Shown: positions 6,796 through 14,629 of the stretch, one piece after another
How the letters are laid out: each line of letters starts with the position of its first letter
Numbering within the stretch: the stretch's first letter is position 1
Origin: SURF-32 sp964648365
GTDB taxonomy: Bacteria; Planctomycetota; Phycisphaerae; UBA1845
Length of the DNA stretch: 26,442 nt
Direction of reading: 5' to 3'
NCBI GenBank assembly: GCA_964648365.1
Contig: CAZYLK010000078.1
Coordinates: forward strand, 1-26,442
The notes under the pieces: generated by a model
Seen by the model: the letters and a program-made list of their open reading frames with translations, nothing else
Databases searched by the model: none
Told to the model about the DNA's origin: nothing
Translations under genes and position numbers: made by a program

Positions 6796-8385
6796 CTACT
6801 TCGCAAACTCGACGGCGCGGAGTTCGCGCAGGACGGTCACCTTGATCTCGCCGGGATAGGTCATCTCTGATTCGACCTGGAGCGCGATGTCGCGGGCCAG
6901 CTTCGCGGCGGACGCATCGTCCACCTTCTTGGCGTCGACGATGACGCGGACCTCGCGGCCGGCCTGGATGGCATAGGCCTCCTTCACGCCGTCGTGCCCC
7001 GTGGCGATTTCCTCGAACTGCCGCAGGCGCTGAACGTAGCGCTCCAGCGACTCGCGCCGACCGCCGGGACGGGCCGCGCTGATGGCGTCGGCCGCCATGA
7101 CGATGGGTGTGTACGGCGAGGTGGATTCCACGTCGCCGTGATGTCCCTCGACCGCGTTGAGCACCTCGGGCCGCTCGCGGAGCCGCCGGCAGATGTCCGC
7201 CCCGATCTTCGGGTGGCCGCCTTCGATCTCGTGGTCCACGGCCTTACCCACGTCGTGCAGGAAGCCGCATCGGCGGGCGAGGCGGCCGTCCAGCCCCAGC
7301 TCGTCGGCGATGGCCTGGCACAGGAAGGCCACTTCAATGCTGTGCCGCAAGACGTTCTGTCCGTAGCTGGTGCGCCACTTGAGCCGCCCCATCAGGTCGA
7401 TCAGTTTTCGGTGCAGGCCGCCGACGTGGGCTTCCATCGCGGCCGCCTTGCCCGAGTCGATGATGTCCTGGTCCACCTCGCGGTTGACCTCGTTGAAGAC
7501 CTCTTCGATGCGGCCCGGGTGAATGCGGCCGTCAGAGATCAGCCGCTCCAGCGTCAGGCGGGACTTTTCCCGTCGGACCGGATCGAACGCGCTGACGACG
7601 ACCACGCCGGGCGTATCATCGACGATCACGTCGACGCCGGTCACCTTCTCGAAGGCCCGGATGTTGCGTCCCTCGCGCCCGATGACGCGACCCTTCATGT
7701 CGTCGGACGGGATGGTGACGGTCGAGACGGTTCCTTCCGACGTGTGCTCGGCGGCGTAGCGCTGGATGGCGGTGAGGATGATGTCGCGCGACTTGCTCTT
7801 GGCCTCCTCCTTGGCCTCGGCCACGGTCTCCGCGACCAGTTGGGCGCTCTCCTGCTCCAGTTCGGATTTGAGCTGGTCGAGCAGAACCTCCCGCCCCTGC
7901 TCTGCAGTCATCCCGCTGATCCGCTGCAAGTCTTCGCGGCGCTGCGCGAGAAGTTCCTCGGCCTCTTCGAGCTTCTTCTTGTAAGTCGCCGCCCGCTCGT
8001 CGACCTGCTGCTGCCTCTGGTCGAGCTTCTTCTCCTTGGCCACCAGCGTATCGAGCTTCGCCTCGAAGTTGTCCTCCCGTTTCGCCAGCCGCTTCTCGAC
8101 TTCCTTAAGCTCGCGGCGGGTGTCGGCGGTCTCCTTCTCGAACTCGTCCATCTTCTTGATGAACTCGTCCCGGGCATCCACCTCGGCGGTCTTGCGGATC
8201 TGTTCGCCCTCGGCGGTGGATTCAGCGACGATGGCGGCGGCTCTCGCCTCCGCGGCGGCGATCTTGAGTTTGCCCAGGTAGTGCAGCACCGCGACGGTCA
8301 CGGCGATGCCGAGCACGAAGGCCAGCAGGCCCACCCCCGTCGCGACACCGGGTGAGAGTTGCGCTAAAACGTCGAACTCCATCAT
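6796..8385 (-). CDS. rny: Ribonuclease Y
   Basis: A membrane-anchored endoribonuclease that starts mRNA decay. The 529-residue protein has one N-terminal membrane segment (about 14-36). A long charged coiled coil (about 38-200) follows, then a KH RNA-binding domain with the GRVIGREGRNIR loop (about 225-290), an HD domain with the metal motif CGFLHDVGKAVDHE (about 365-380), and the family's C-terminal region ending YPGEIKVTVLRELRAVEFAK. The length and order match the family. Two adjacent ATGs (8385 and 8382) are possible; AAGGGTGG lies upstream, with better spacing to the second. ymdB follows it. The upstream 690 bp contain no gene, so a long leader or its own promoter is expected. Confidence 0.97.
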   Translation of the reverse strand: MMEFDVLAQLSPGVATGVGLLAFVLGIAVTVAVLHYLGKLKIAAAEARAAAIVAESTAEGEQIRKTAEVDARDEFIKKMDEFEKETADTRRELKEVEKRLAKREDNFEAKLDTLVAKEKKLDQRQQQVDERAATYKKKLEEAEELLAQRREDLQRISGMTAEQGREVLLDQLKSELEQESAQLVAETVAEAKEEAKSKSRDIILTAIQRYAAEHTSEGTVSTVTIPSDDMKGRVIGREGRNIRAFEKVTGVDVIVDDTPGVVVVSAFDPVRREKSRLTLERLISDGRIHPGRIEEVFNEVNREVDQDIIDSGKAAAMEAHVGGLHRKLIDLMGRLKWRTSYGQNVLRHSIEVAFLCQAIADELGLDGRLARRCGFLHDVGKAVDHEIEGGHPKIGADICRRLRERPEVLNAVEGHHGDVESTSPYTPIVMAADAISAARPGGRRESLERYVQRLRQFEEIATGHDGVKEAYAIQAGREVRVIVDAKKVDDASAAKLARDIALQVESEMTYPGEIKVTVLRELRAVEFAK

Positions 8386-9075
8386 TCGACCACCCTTGTA
8401 TCAAGCGTGGAGCGAACCGCGTGCGCGTCGGGAGCCGGGCCGGTCGTCAGACCGGCGTGCAGAAGCAAGCTGCACCGGGGATGCGGGGGTGCGCCGCGGG
8501 CGTGGGCAAACGCGACGATGCCGTTGCCTGAAGAGACGGCCTTGATGGGTCGAACGTCGCGGGGCTCAGATCGTGTTGACGAACTCCGAGAGGACGATCG
8601 CCGCATGATCGCCCACAACGACCAGAATCAGTCGGGGCGCACGTGCGTCGAACTCCGAGTGCCTGCAATGACCGTCGAACGAAAGAACCAACACGCGCCC
8701 CTCAACCCCAGTTGACCCGGACCACCCGGCCAGAGGTGGTCATCGACCCTTCAACCACCGAATCAGCCCCGGCCGAGCCGGAGCCGACATCATCGAGAAT
8801 AGTTCCACCGCGGCTCGCGCCGGCGAGGCATCGAGCACCTTCCGCGATGCGCTTCAGGCATCGCGTGCATCCGACCGCTTGATTAGCAATCAACGCGCCA
8901 GACGATAAGCTCCGTATCTATAAATAGTTGCCCCTCCAAGCGGAGGGACGCCACAGTGGCGGCGAGTATAGGTCGTCCAATATTCCTGTCAAGTCGGCCG
9001 GAATGGCGCGTCGGCGGCGCAAAACGCAATCGTCCCCCGCCCCGCTCCGCGTCAGCCTGGCGCACGGTCGGCGCG
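8386..9075. other. 690-bp gap upstream of rny, no gene
   Basis: No frame here has both a ribosome binding site and a plausible product. Three hairpins are present: gccggtc-gtca-gaccggc (8439-8456), cgcgatgc-gcttcag-gcatcgcg (8843-8865) and cgccac-a-gtggcg (8949-8961). A TATAGAT-like box occurs on the minus strand near 8920. The gap follows the ABC ATPase gene, where a permease gene would normally be expected. Confidence 0.5.
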
Positions 9076-10269
9076 TTACCCGCTCTGCCCGGCCGGCTCC
9101 TCGAACCGATGGCCGGTCAGACGCACGAAGACATCCTCCAGCGTGGGGCGACCGACGGAGATGGACTCGACTTCATCGCCGAAGGCGGCCGCGATGCCGG
9201 CGGCCAGTTCGTGCCCTTGCTCGCGCTCGATGCGGATCAGGCCGGCGACCAGTGCTGCATCGACGCCGAATTGCGCGGCGATCCGCGTGCGGAGCGACTC
9301 GGCGTAATCCGGGGGCGACGAGGCGTCGTCGGGAAACGCGCGGGCCTCGGATGAGGACGCCCGGTCCGCTCCGATGGCGAGGTCAACCGCGGCGGGAAGA
9401 TCGTCCTGAGCCGGTGCGTTCGCGCGGGCTGAAGCCCGCGGCTCGGTTTCAACCACGCGGGGCACCGGCCGCCTTGAAGAGCCGCCGACGGCGGCGCCGG
9501 TCGCCCTCGCCGGGTGAACCGTCACGACCTCACCGCCAACCGATTGCCGCAGCGCGGCCGGGGTATCCATTGCCACCAGCCGGCCCTCGTCCAGGATGGC
9601 CACCCGATCGCACGCCTCGGCCTCGTCCATCAGGTGCGTCGTGAGCAGGCAGGTCGTGCCACGCTGGCGGCGGCGGCCATCGAGCAGTTCGATCAGCGCC
9701 CGCCGGGCGCGTGGGTCGAGACCCGTGCTTGGCTCGTCCAGCAGCAGCACGTCCGGCCCGTGCAGCAGCGATTTGGCGATCTCCAGCCGCCGCCGCAACC
9801 CGCCCGACAGCGCCTCCGCCCGCTCGTGACGGCGGACGGCCAAGTCGAACTCTCGTAGCGACTGATCGACGCGGGCGTGCAGAGCGGCGCCGCGCAGGCC
9901 GTACATCTGCCCGTGATACGTCAGGTTCTCTTCCAGCGTGAGTTTCACATCGATGCTGGGCGACTGAAACGTCACGCCCAGCCGGCGCCGCACGGCCGCG
10001 GGATCGCGCACGACGGAGCAGCCGCCGATCGTCGCGTCGCCGGAAGTCGGCGCGATCAGCGTCGAGAGGATCTTCGACAGCGTTGACTTGCCGCTGCCGT
10101 TTGGCCCCAGCAGCGCGACCAGTTCCCCCGCGTTCACGGAAAATGAAACGTCACGCAGCGCGACGCGCTCGCCGTATCGATGCGCGATCGCATGAACCGC
10201 GACGGCTGCGGAAGTCTCGCCGAAGGTCGATGCAACGGGCGATGGGCTGGTCGAGTCGATCACTGTCAC
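9076..10269 (-). CDS. ABC-2 type transporter ATP-binding protein (orphan)
   Basis: This is the ATPase subunit of an exporter of the DrrA/multidrug (ABC-2) kind. The N-terminal about 245 residues carry the Walker A GPNGSGKST, the Q-loop FQSPS, the signature LSGGLRRRLEIA, the Walker B LLLDEPSTGLD and the H-loop TTHLMDEAE. The family's C-terminal end is present (GRPTLEDVFVRLTGH). Between them lies an unusual low-complexity insert of roughly 70 residues (about 255-325), part of it encoded by a palindromic repeat (residues 276-283, EPRASARA). The start at 10269 is GTG with no clear ribosome binding site, so the true start may be a little downstream. No membrane permease gene is adjacent on either side. 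Substrate unknown. Confidence 0.88.
   Translation of the reverse strand: MTVIDSTSPSPVASTFGETSAAVAVHAIAHRYGERVALRDVSFSVNAGELVALLGPNGSGKSTLSKILSTLIAPTSGDATIGGCSVVRDPAAVRRRLGVTFQSPSIDVKLTLEENLTYHGQMYGLRGAALHARVDQSLREFDLAVRRHERAEALSGGLRRRLEIAKSLLHGPDVLLLDEPSTGLDPRARRALIELLDGRRRQRGTTCLLTTHLMDEAEACDRVAILDEGRLVAMDTPAALRQSVGGEVVTVHPARATGAAVGGSSRRPVPRVVETEPRASARANAPAQDDLPAAVDLAIGADRASSSEARAFPDDASSPPDYAESLRTRIAAQFGVDAALVAGLIRIEREQGHELAAGIAAAFGDEVESISVGRPTLEDVFVRLTGHRFEEPAGQSG
9423..9440 (-). repeat. 18-bp palindrome inserted in frame in the ABC ATPase
   Basis: The arms cgcgggct and agcccgcg are perfect with a 2-nt loop. On the coding strand it is preceded by ggttgaaaccgag, and together these encode EPRASARA. 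The same unit occurs in frame at about 16350-16374 in an unrelated gene. Confidence 0.75.
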
Positions 10270-10348
10270 GGGAGGCGCGTCACGTGGTTCCTGGTCCGCC
10301 CCGAATGGGTCGCTCGCGGCCGCGATGGCGTCTTCGCACGGTCGGGCG

Positions 10349-10354
10349 TAAAAT
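10349..10354 (+). promoter_or_regulatory. -10 box close to the archease start
   Basis: TAAAAT lies eight bases before the ATG at 10363, and no ribosome binding site is present between them. This spacing puts the transcription start at or next to the ATG and suggests a leaderless mRNA. No strong -35 is seen (TGGCGT at 10326). Confidence 0.35.
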
Positions 10355-10362
10355 CTGATTCG

Positions 10363-10782
10363 ATGCTAGCGGGATTCGAGTTGTTCGACCATACCGCCGA
10401 CCTGGGCCTGCGGGCGTGGGCGCCGACGCAGGTTGAACTGGTCGAACCGCTGACGCGCGGGTTCTACGCCACGATCGGCGACATTGCGGCCGGCCCCGGC
10501 GGCGGCGAGCAGACGCTTACGATCGCCGGCGCGGACCCGGCGCTGCGCTGGCGGGATTACCTGGCCCGCCTGCTCTTGCTGTTCGAATGCGACGGAATCG
10601 TCGTGGTTGATCCGCGGGTAACCCGGCTTGACGAAGGGACGCTGGAAGTGGTGGCGCGTCATGCACCGTTCGATGAAGCTGCCGCCGAGATGGCTCGAGA
10701 GGTCAAGGCGGTGACGTATCACGATTTGTCATTGATCGAGGCCGATGGGAAGTGGACGTTTACGGTCATTGTGGACATTTGA
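10363..10782 (+). CDS. Archease, RtcB activating protein
   Basis: Archease activates the tRNA/RNA ligase RtcB by helping form the GMP-histidine intermediate and allowing many turnovers. The 139-residue product has the archease hallmarks: the N-terminal FELFDHTADLGLRAW with its conserved Asp, a central WRDYLARLLLLFE, an EVKAVTYHDL strand and the acidic C-terminus ending TFTVIVDI, whose last Asp is a metal ligand in the family. The ATG at 10363 places the FDHTAD motif at the normal distance; an upstream frame to 10180 overlaps the divergent ABC gene and is unlikely. rtcB follows 100 bp downstream, separated by a 26-bp-stem hairpin. Confidence 0.93.
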   Translation: MLAGFELFDHTADLGLRAWAPTQVELVEPLTRGFYATIGDIAAGPGGGEQTLTIAGADPALRWRDYLARLLLLFECDGIVVVDPRVTRLDEGTLEVVARHAPFDEAAAEMAREVKAVTYHDLSLIEADGKWTFTVIVDI

Positions 10783-10784
10783 CA

Positions 10785-10871
10785 GAAAAAGGTGTCAGGA
10801 TGATTTTCGCTCGCAACCGATTCTGCTCACTGCACGCATTTCCCTGCGAAAATCATCCTGACACCTTTTTC
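10785..10871. repeat. Perfect 26-bp inverted repeat between archease and rtcB
   Basis: The left arm 10785-10810 and right arm 10846-10871 are exact reverse complements around a 35-nt loop. Each contains the core aggtgtcaggatg and is A/T-rich at its outer end, so the right end gives a stem followed by ttttt, as in an intrinsic terminator. The right arm ends only 11 bp before the rtcB ATG. It is a REP/MITE-like element or an attenuator. Confidence 0.8.
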
Positions 10872-10882
10872 GGCGACGCAAC

Positions 10883-12346
10883 ATGAGCAACGAAGCATTC
10901 ACAGGCCCGCTTGAACCCGTTGACGCCAACCGCTGGCGCATTCCGAAGTCGTATAAGGCTGGTATGCGCGTCGATGGGCTGATCTACGCGAACAAAGCGC
11001 TGATAGAGGCGATTCGCTCGGATAAGTCGCCCGAACAGGTGGCCAACGTCGCCACGCTGCCGGGCATTGTGAAGTATTCGCTGGCCATGCCGGACATCCA
11101 CTGGGGTTACGGGTTTTGCATCGGCGGCGTGGCCGCGACCGACCCGGAAAACGGCGGCGTCATCAGCCCGGGCGGCGTGGGGTACGACATCAACTGCGGC
11201 GTGCGGCTGATCCGCACCAATATCAAGCTCAAACGCGCGGAAAAGCACATCGAAAGACTCGTCAACGCCCTCTTCGACAGCGTGCCCACCGGCGTGGGCC
11301 GGGGGGGGCGGATCAAGTTCAAGCCGGGCGAGATGCAGCGGCTCGTTTCTGAAGGCTCACCGTTCGTGATCCGCCGCGGGCTGGGCTGGGAGTCCGACGT
11401 CCACACGACGGAAAGCGGCGGGCGCATCGCCGGCGCCAAGCCCGAGTACGTCTCGCCCACCGCCTATCAACGCGGCACCGGCCAGTGCGGGACGCTGGGC
11501 AGCGGCAACCATTTCATGGAAGTGCAGGTCGTCGATCACATCGACGATGCCAAGGCCGCGTCCGTGATGGGCCTGGAAGAAGGCCTGATCACCATCATGG
11601 TACACTCGGGCTCGCGTGGCTTCGGCTATCAGGTCTGCGAGGACGCCCTGCTCGAAATGCGCGACGTGCCGCGCAAGTACGGCATCGACCTGCCGGACTT
11701 TCAGCTCGTCTGCGCCCCGATCAACTCGCCGGAGGGCCAGCGCTATCTGGGCGCGATGAAGGCGGCCGCGAACTACGCCTGGTGCAACCGGCAGATCATG
11801 ACGCACCTGGCCCGTGAGGTGTTCTCGGAGATCTTCGGCCGCCCGGCGGAAGAACTCGGCATGGGCCTGGTCTACGACGTGGCACACAACATCGCGAAGA
11901 TGGAACCGTACGACGTCGACGGCCGCCAGGTCGAGCTATGCGTGCATCGGAAAGGCGCAACGCGGGCCTTCCCGCCCGGCCATCCGGAGCTACCCGACAA
12001 GTACCGCGCCATCGGCCAGCCCGTGCTGGTACCCGGCGACATGGGGCGGGCGAGCTACGTGCTGGTGGGCCGGCCCGGCTCGATGGAGCACACCTTCGGA
12101 AGCTGCTGCCACGGCGCCGGCCGGCGCCTCTCGCGCGGGGCCGCCATCCGCGCCAGCAAAGGCCGCAACATCCGCCGCGAACTTCTCAACAAAGGCGTCG
12201 TCGCCCGCGCCCGCGGCCGCACCGGCCTCGAAGAAGAGCAGCCCGACGCCTACAAGGACGTAATCGAAGTCGTCAACGTCCTCCACGACGCCGCCATCGC
12301 CGCCAAAGTCGCCCGCCTGCGGCCGATCGGGGTGATTAAGGGGTGA
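10883..12346 (+). CDS. rtcB: RNA-splicing ligase RtcB
   Basis: A GTP- and Mn-dependent ligase that joins RNA 3'-phosphate or 2',3'-cyclic phosphate ends to 5'-hydroxyl ends in RNA repair or tRNA splicing. The 487-residue product has the family length and motifs: PDIHWGYGFCIGG, SPGGVGYDINCGVRL with the metal-binding Asp and Cys, TLGSGNHFMEVQ, IMVHSGSRGFG, VYDVAHNIAKME and the catalytic His in FGSCCHGAGRRLSR that becomes guanylylated. The ATG at 10883 has only a weak ribosome binding site, and the preceding hairpin could affect its translation. It sits with archease in one unit and is flanked on both sides by copies of one palindromic core. No RtcR-type activator is visible. Confidence 0.98.
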   Translation: MSNEAFTGPLEPVDANRWRIPKSYKAGMRVDGLIYANKALIEAIRSDKSPEQVANVATLPGIVKYSLAMPDIHWGYGFCIGGVAATDPENGGVISPGGVGYDINCGVRLIRTNIKLKRAEKHIERLVNALFDSVPTGVGRGGRIKFKPGEMQRLVSEGSPFVIRRGLGWESDVHTTESGGRIAGAKPEYVSPTAYQRGTGQCGTLGSGNHFMEVQVVDHIDDAKAASVMGLEEGLITIMVHSGSRGFGYQVCEDALLEMRDVPRKYGIDLPDFQLVCAPINSPEGQRYLGAMKAAANYAWCNRQIMTHLAREVFSEIFGRPAEELGMGLVYDVAHNIAKMEPYDVDGRQVELCVHRKGATRAFPPGHPELPDKYRAIGQPVLVPGDMGRASYVLVGRPGSMEHTFGSCCHGAGRRLSRGAAIRASKGRNIRRELLNKGVVARARGRTGLEEEQPDAYKDVIEVVNVLHDAAIAAKVARLRPIGVIKG

Positions 12347-12352
12347 CGGAAC

Positions 12353-12382
12353 AGGTGTCAGGATGCATCCTGACACTTTTTT
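12353..12382. terminator. Palindrome plus T run between convergent rtcB and UbiA genes
   Basis: A perfect 22-bp palindrome (12355-12376) built from gtgtcaggatg and its complement is followed by tttttt. It lies directly after the rtcB stop and before the stop of the convergent prenyltransferase gene, so it can terminate rtcB. It carries the same aggtgtcaggatg core as 10785-10871. Confidence 0.75.
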
Positions 12383-12386
12383 CCGG

Positions 12387-13367
12387 CTACGTCGGCTTGA
12401 ATCGCCGCGACAGGAGCACCGCGGGGATGAGCAGCGCGGCCACCAGCGCGGCGGCGTAGTCGCCTCCGGTTGCGCCGGCGACCAGGGCGTCGAAGACGAT
12501 CCACCCGAGCAGGAAGATTTTGACGGTTTTTTGTACGAGTGCGGGCTTGCGCGAGGCGAGCGCGGGCAGCGCGGCCGTGGCCTGCACGCCGATCAGCGCG
12601 GCTACCAGAAGCGCGTGCATCGGCAGCGCCGTGTGCCGGTCGACCAGCGGCAACAGCAGCAGACCGACCGTGGCAACCATGACGCCCCCCGCGCCGGCCT
12701 TCAGTCGGGCGGCGGAACTCGTGCGCGCTTCGGTGCGGGCAAAGATCGTAACGGACGTGATGTACAGCCAGGCGCACCCCAGCACGATCGCCATCGGCAG
12801 CGTCACGGCATTCCGCAGCACGCTCATGCCCAGCAGGATGTTGAGCGCTCGACACAACCCCATCATGGCCGGCGCGTAGCGGGTTCGCTTCAAGACGACG
12901 TCGTACAGCACGACCGCGGCCACGATCGCCGTCGAGACCGCACCCGTTCGCGCGGAAATCGTCCCGGCCAGCCCCACGCCGGCGGCCAGCAGCGCGGCCG
13001 CGAGGACCAGCGCCGTAAGCCGCGAGACGCGACCCGACGGGATGGGCCGCTTGGATCGCTCGCGGGCGTCGCGCGCGGCGTCGGCCGCGTCGTTGAGCAC
13101 CATGCCGCCCGCGTACAGACAGGCCGAGGCCGCCGCGAGCTGGGTCAGGACCGCGACGCTCGCCACCCCCCCCCCGACGAAGAAGTAGCCCGCCCACGAG
13201 TCCGCGGGCGCGCTGAAGACGTTGGGAATGCGCACGAGTTCCAGCAGCGTGCGGAGCGTCGGCAGCGATCGGCGGGCATCAGTGCGCACGGCGGTCGGTC
13301 TCCTGCGGCGCGCCGCGGGCTGCGGCCCGTGCGGAGGCTCCCCAAAAGCAGCGTCCGCCGTTGACAT
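12387..13367 (-). CDS. UbiA-family prenyltransferase (EboC-like)
   Basis: An integral membrane enzyme that transfers an isoprenoid chain to an acceptor; the acceptor is unknown. The 326-residue protein has a basic, Pro-rich N-terminus of about 35 residues, then LVRIPNVFSAPADSWAGY. The first Asp-rich motif is LNDAADAARDARERSKRPIP (NDxxD plus the RPI/PSG continuation), and about eight membrane segments follow. The N-terminal sequence is most like the EboC-type proteins of bacterial ebo clusters. A GTG at 13289, with AGGAG ten bases upstream, is an alternative start that removes the unusual N-terminal extension. It begins 15 bp after the TIM-barrel isomerase stop on the same strand, so they form an operon. 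Confidence 0.85.
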   Translation of the reverse strand: MSTADAAFGEPPHGPQPAARRRRPTAVRTDARRSLPTLRTLLELVRIPNVFSAPADSWAGYFFVGGGVASVAVLTQLAAASACLYAGGMVLNDAADAARDARERSKRPIPSGRVSRLTALVLAAALLAAGVGLAGTISARTGAVSTAIVAAVVLYDVVLKRTRYAPAMMGLCRALNILLGMSVLRNAVTLPMAIVLGCAWLYITSVTIFARTEARTSSAARLKAGAGGVMVATVGLLLLPLVDRHTALPMHALLVAALIGVQATAALPALASRKPALVQKTVKIFLLGWIVFDALVAGATGGDYAAALVAALLIPAVLLSRRFKPT

Positions 13368-13382
13368 TCGATGAAGGCGATT

Positions 13383-14225
13383 TCACGGCCGCAGGAACCG
13401 CGAAAGGTGCGTCCTGGCCTCGGCCCCGGCGCCGTCAGGGTCTTCCACGTACGGGTAGAGTTCGACGGTGATCCAGCCGTCGTACCCAGTTCGCCGGATC
13501 GCCTCGAAGACCTGTCCGAAGTCGATCGCCCCGCGGCCGGGAACCAGGTGTTCATGCACGCGTGACGCGGCGATGTCCTCGACGTGATAGTGCTTCGTCC
13601 ACGGGGCCAGCCGGGCGACCGCCTCCGGCAGCGGCTCGCCGACGCAGTAGAGATGGCCGATGTCGAAGTTAACGCCGAACGCGGGCGAGTCGATGCGCTC
13701 GCAGAGTTCCACGCACTGATCAACGGTTTCGATGAGCAATCCCGGCTCCGGCTCGACGAGCAGCAGCACCCCGCGGTCTTCGGCGTGATTCAGCGTCGCG
13801 CTCAGCCCCTCGATGAAGAGGTCCATTGCCTCCTCGCGCGAGGCGTCGCCCTCCAGCGGCCCGCCGGGTTCGGTGGTCAGGCAGGCCGCCCCCAGGGCGG
13901 CGGTCAGGTCGATTGCGTCGTGCGTGTGCTGGACGCGGATGCGGCGATAGTCGGGGTTCGGTTCGATCCAGGATGGGTGCCAGTAGGGCTGCCGCTCGTC
14001 GCCGACGGCGTTCATCATGAAAGCGTTGACGTTGGAGACCGTCAGTCCGTGCGCCTCGACGGTCGCGCGGATGGCGTCGATCTGATCCGCCGAAGTGTGG
14101 GCCGGCCAGGCGTGCGGCGTGTCGGCCATGAGTTCCACGCCGGCGTATCCCAGCCCGGCGACGCGCGCCACCGCCTCCTCGATGGAAAACCGCATGTAGG
14201 CGTTGGTGCTGTAAGCGAGCTTCAT
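13383..14225 (-). CDS. Sugar phosphate isomerase/epimerase-like TIM barrel
   Basis: A 280-residue protein of the xylose isomerase-like TIM-barrel superfamily (AP endonuclease 2 fold). The N-terminus MKLAYSTNAYMRFSIEEAV leads into GYAGVELMAD. Metal-site residues typical of the fold follow: Glu in VELMAD, Glu in LLVEPEPG, FDIGHLYC with Asp and His, HYHVEDI, HEHLVPGRGAIDF and WITVELYPY. The ATG at 14225 was chosen because homologous folds start with this strand; upstream codons read through repeat DNA. The pairing with a UbiA prenyltransferase recalls part of the ebo gene cluster, in which such barrels and EboC occur together. The substrate is unknown. Confidence 0.85.
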   Translation of the reverse strand: MKLAYSTNAYMRFSIEEAVARVAGLGYAGVELMADTPHAWPAHTSADQIDAIRATVEAHGLTVSNVNAFMMNAVGDERQPYWHPSWIEPNPDYRRIRVQHTHDAIDLTAALGAACLTTEPGGPLEGDASREEAMDLFIEGLSATLNHAEDRGVLLLVEPEPGLLIETVDQCVELCERIDSPAFGVNFDIGHLYCVGEPLPEAVARLAPWTKHYHVEDIAASRVHEHLVPGRGAIDFGQVFEAIRRTGYDGWITVELYPYVEDPDGAGAEARTHLSRFLRP

Positions 14226-14299
14226 GAGCCGGCGCCGCGTGGTCGGGGAATCGAGGCATGGTATAGTTCTTCGGCCGGGTGAGCAACCGCGAGTCGCCA

Positions 14300-14381
14300 T
14301 GTGGCACCGGTTTTCAACCGGCCTCTGGTGTGGCACCGGTTTTCAACCGGTGTCTCTCGTGCCACGGGCATCTTGCCCGTG
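14300..14381. repeat. Two 22-bp direct repeats and a third hairpin
   Basis: tgtggcaccggttttcaaccgg occurs at 14300-14321 and 14329-14350, and each copy contains the palindrome ccggtt-ttc-aaccgg. A third hairpin, cacgggca-tct-tgcccgtg, follows at 14363-14381. This is a dispersed-repeat cluster in the gap upstream of both the isomerase and the thiamine gene. Confidence 0.85.
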
Positions 14382-14479
14382 ATGGGAACATGCAGAGCGG
14401 TAGCAGCGCCGCGGATGTGAATCGGTGTACGCCGGGGGTTGGGGCGATGCCGGTTTGGGCGTCCGGGTTGAGCGGGCGA

Positions 14480-14531
14480 CCCCGGCTTGAAAGCCGGGGC
14501 TCTGAAGCCGGGCTCTGAAGCCGGGGCTCTG
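14480..14531. repeat. Hairpin and three tandem 13-14-bp repeats
   Basis: ccccggctt-ga-aagccgggg (14480-14499) forms a perfect 9-bp stem. The unit aagccggggctctg then occurs at 14491-14504, 14505-14517 (one g fewer) and 14518-14531. Confidence 0.85.
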
Positions 14532-14629
14532 ACGGTGCGGCGCTGCGAGGGTGGCAGAAGTGTCGCGGACGATATGGCAAACACGACGCGTCGCGGCAAG
14601 GGTGGCTCGCGCCGCCTGTGGAGCAGGAT

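Noticed and set aside
6789..6804. Sigma-54-like tggcac motif near the rny/ymdB junction
   Set aside because: The distance to the following GC is one base too long, and it lies within or beside the rny stop region on the opposite strand.
8407..9065. Several 60-100-codon frames in the rny upstream gap
   Set aside because: Composition is typical of random GC-rich sequence, with Arg/Ser/Pro-rich translations and no start signals.
14226..14629. Possible thiamine riboswitch upstream of the ThiD2-ThiE gene
   Set aside because: The conserved THI-box segments (ctgaga ... acccttgaacctgatc-like) are not present; the structure there is dispersed repeats.
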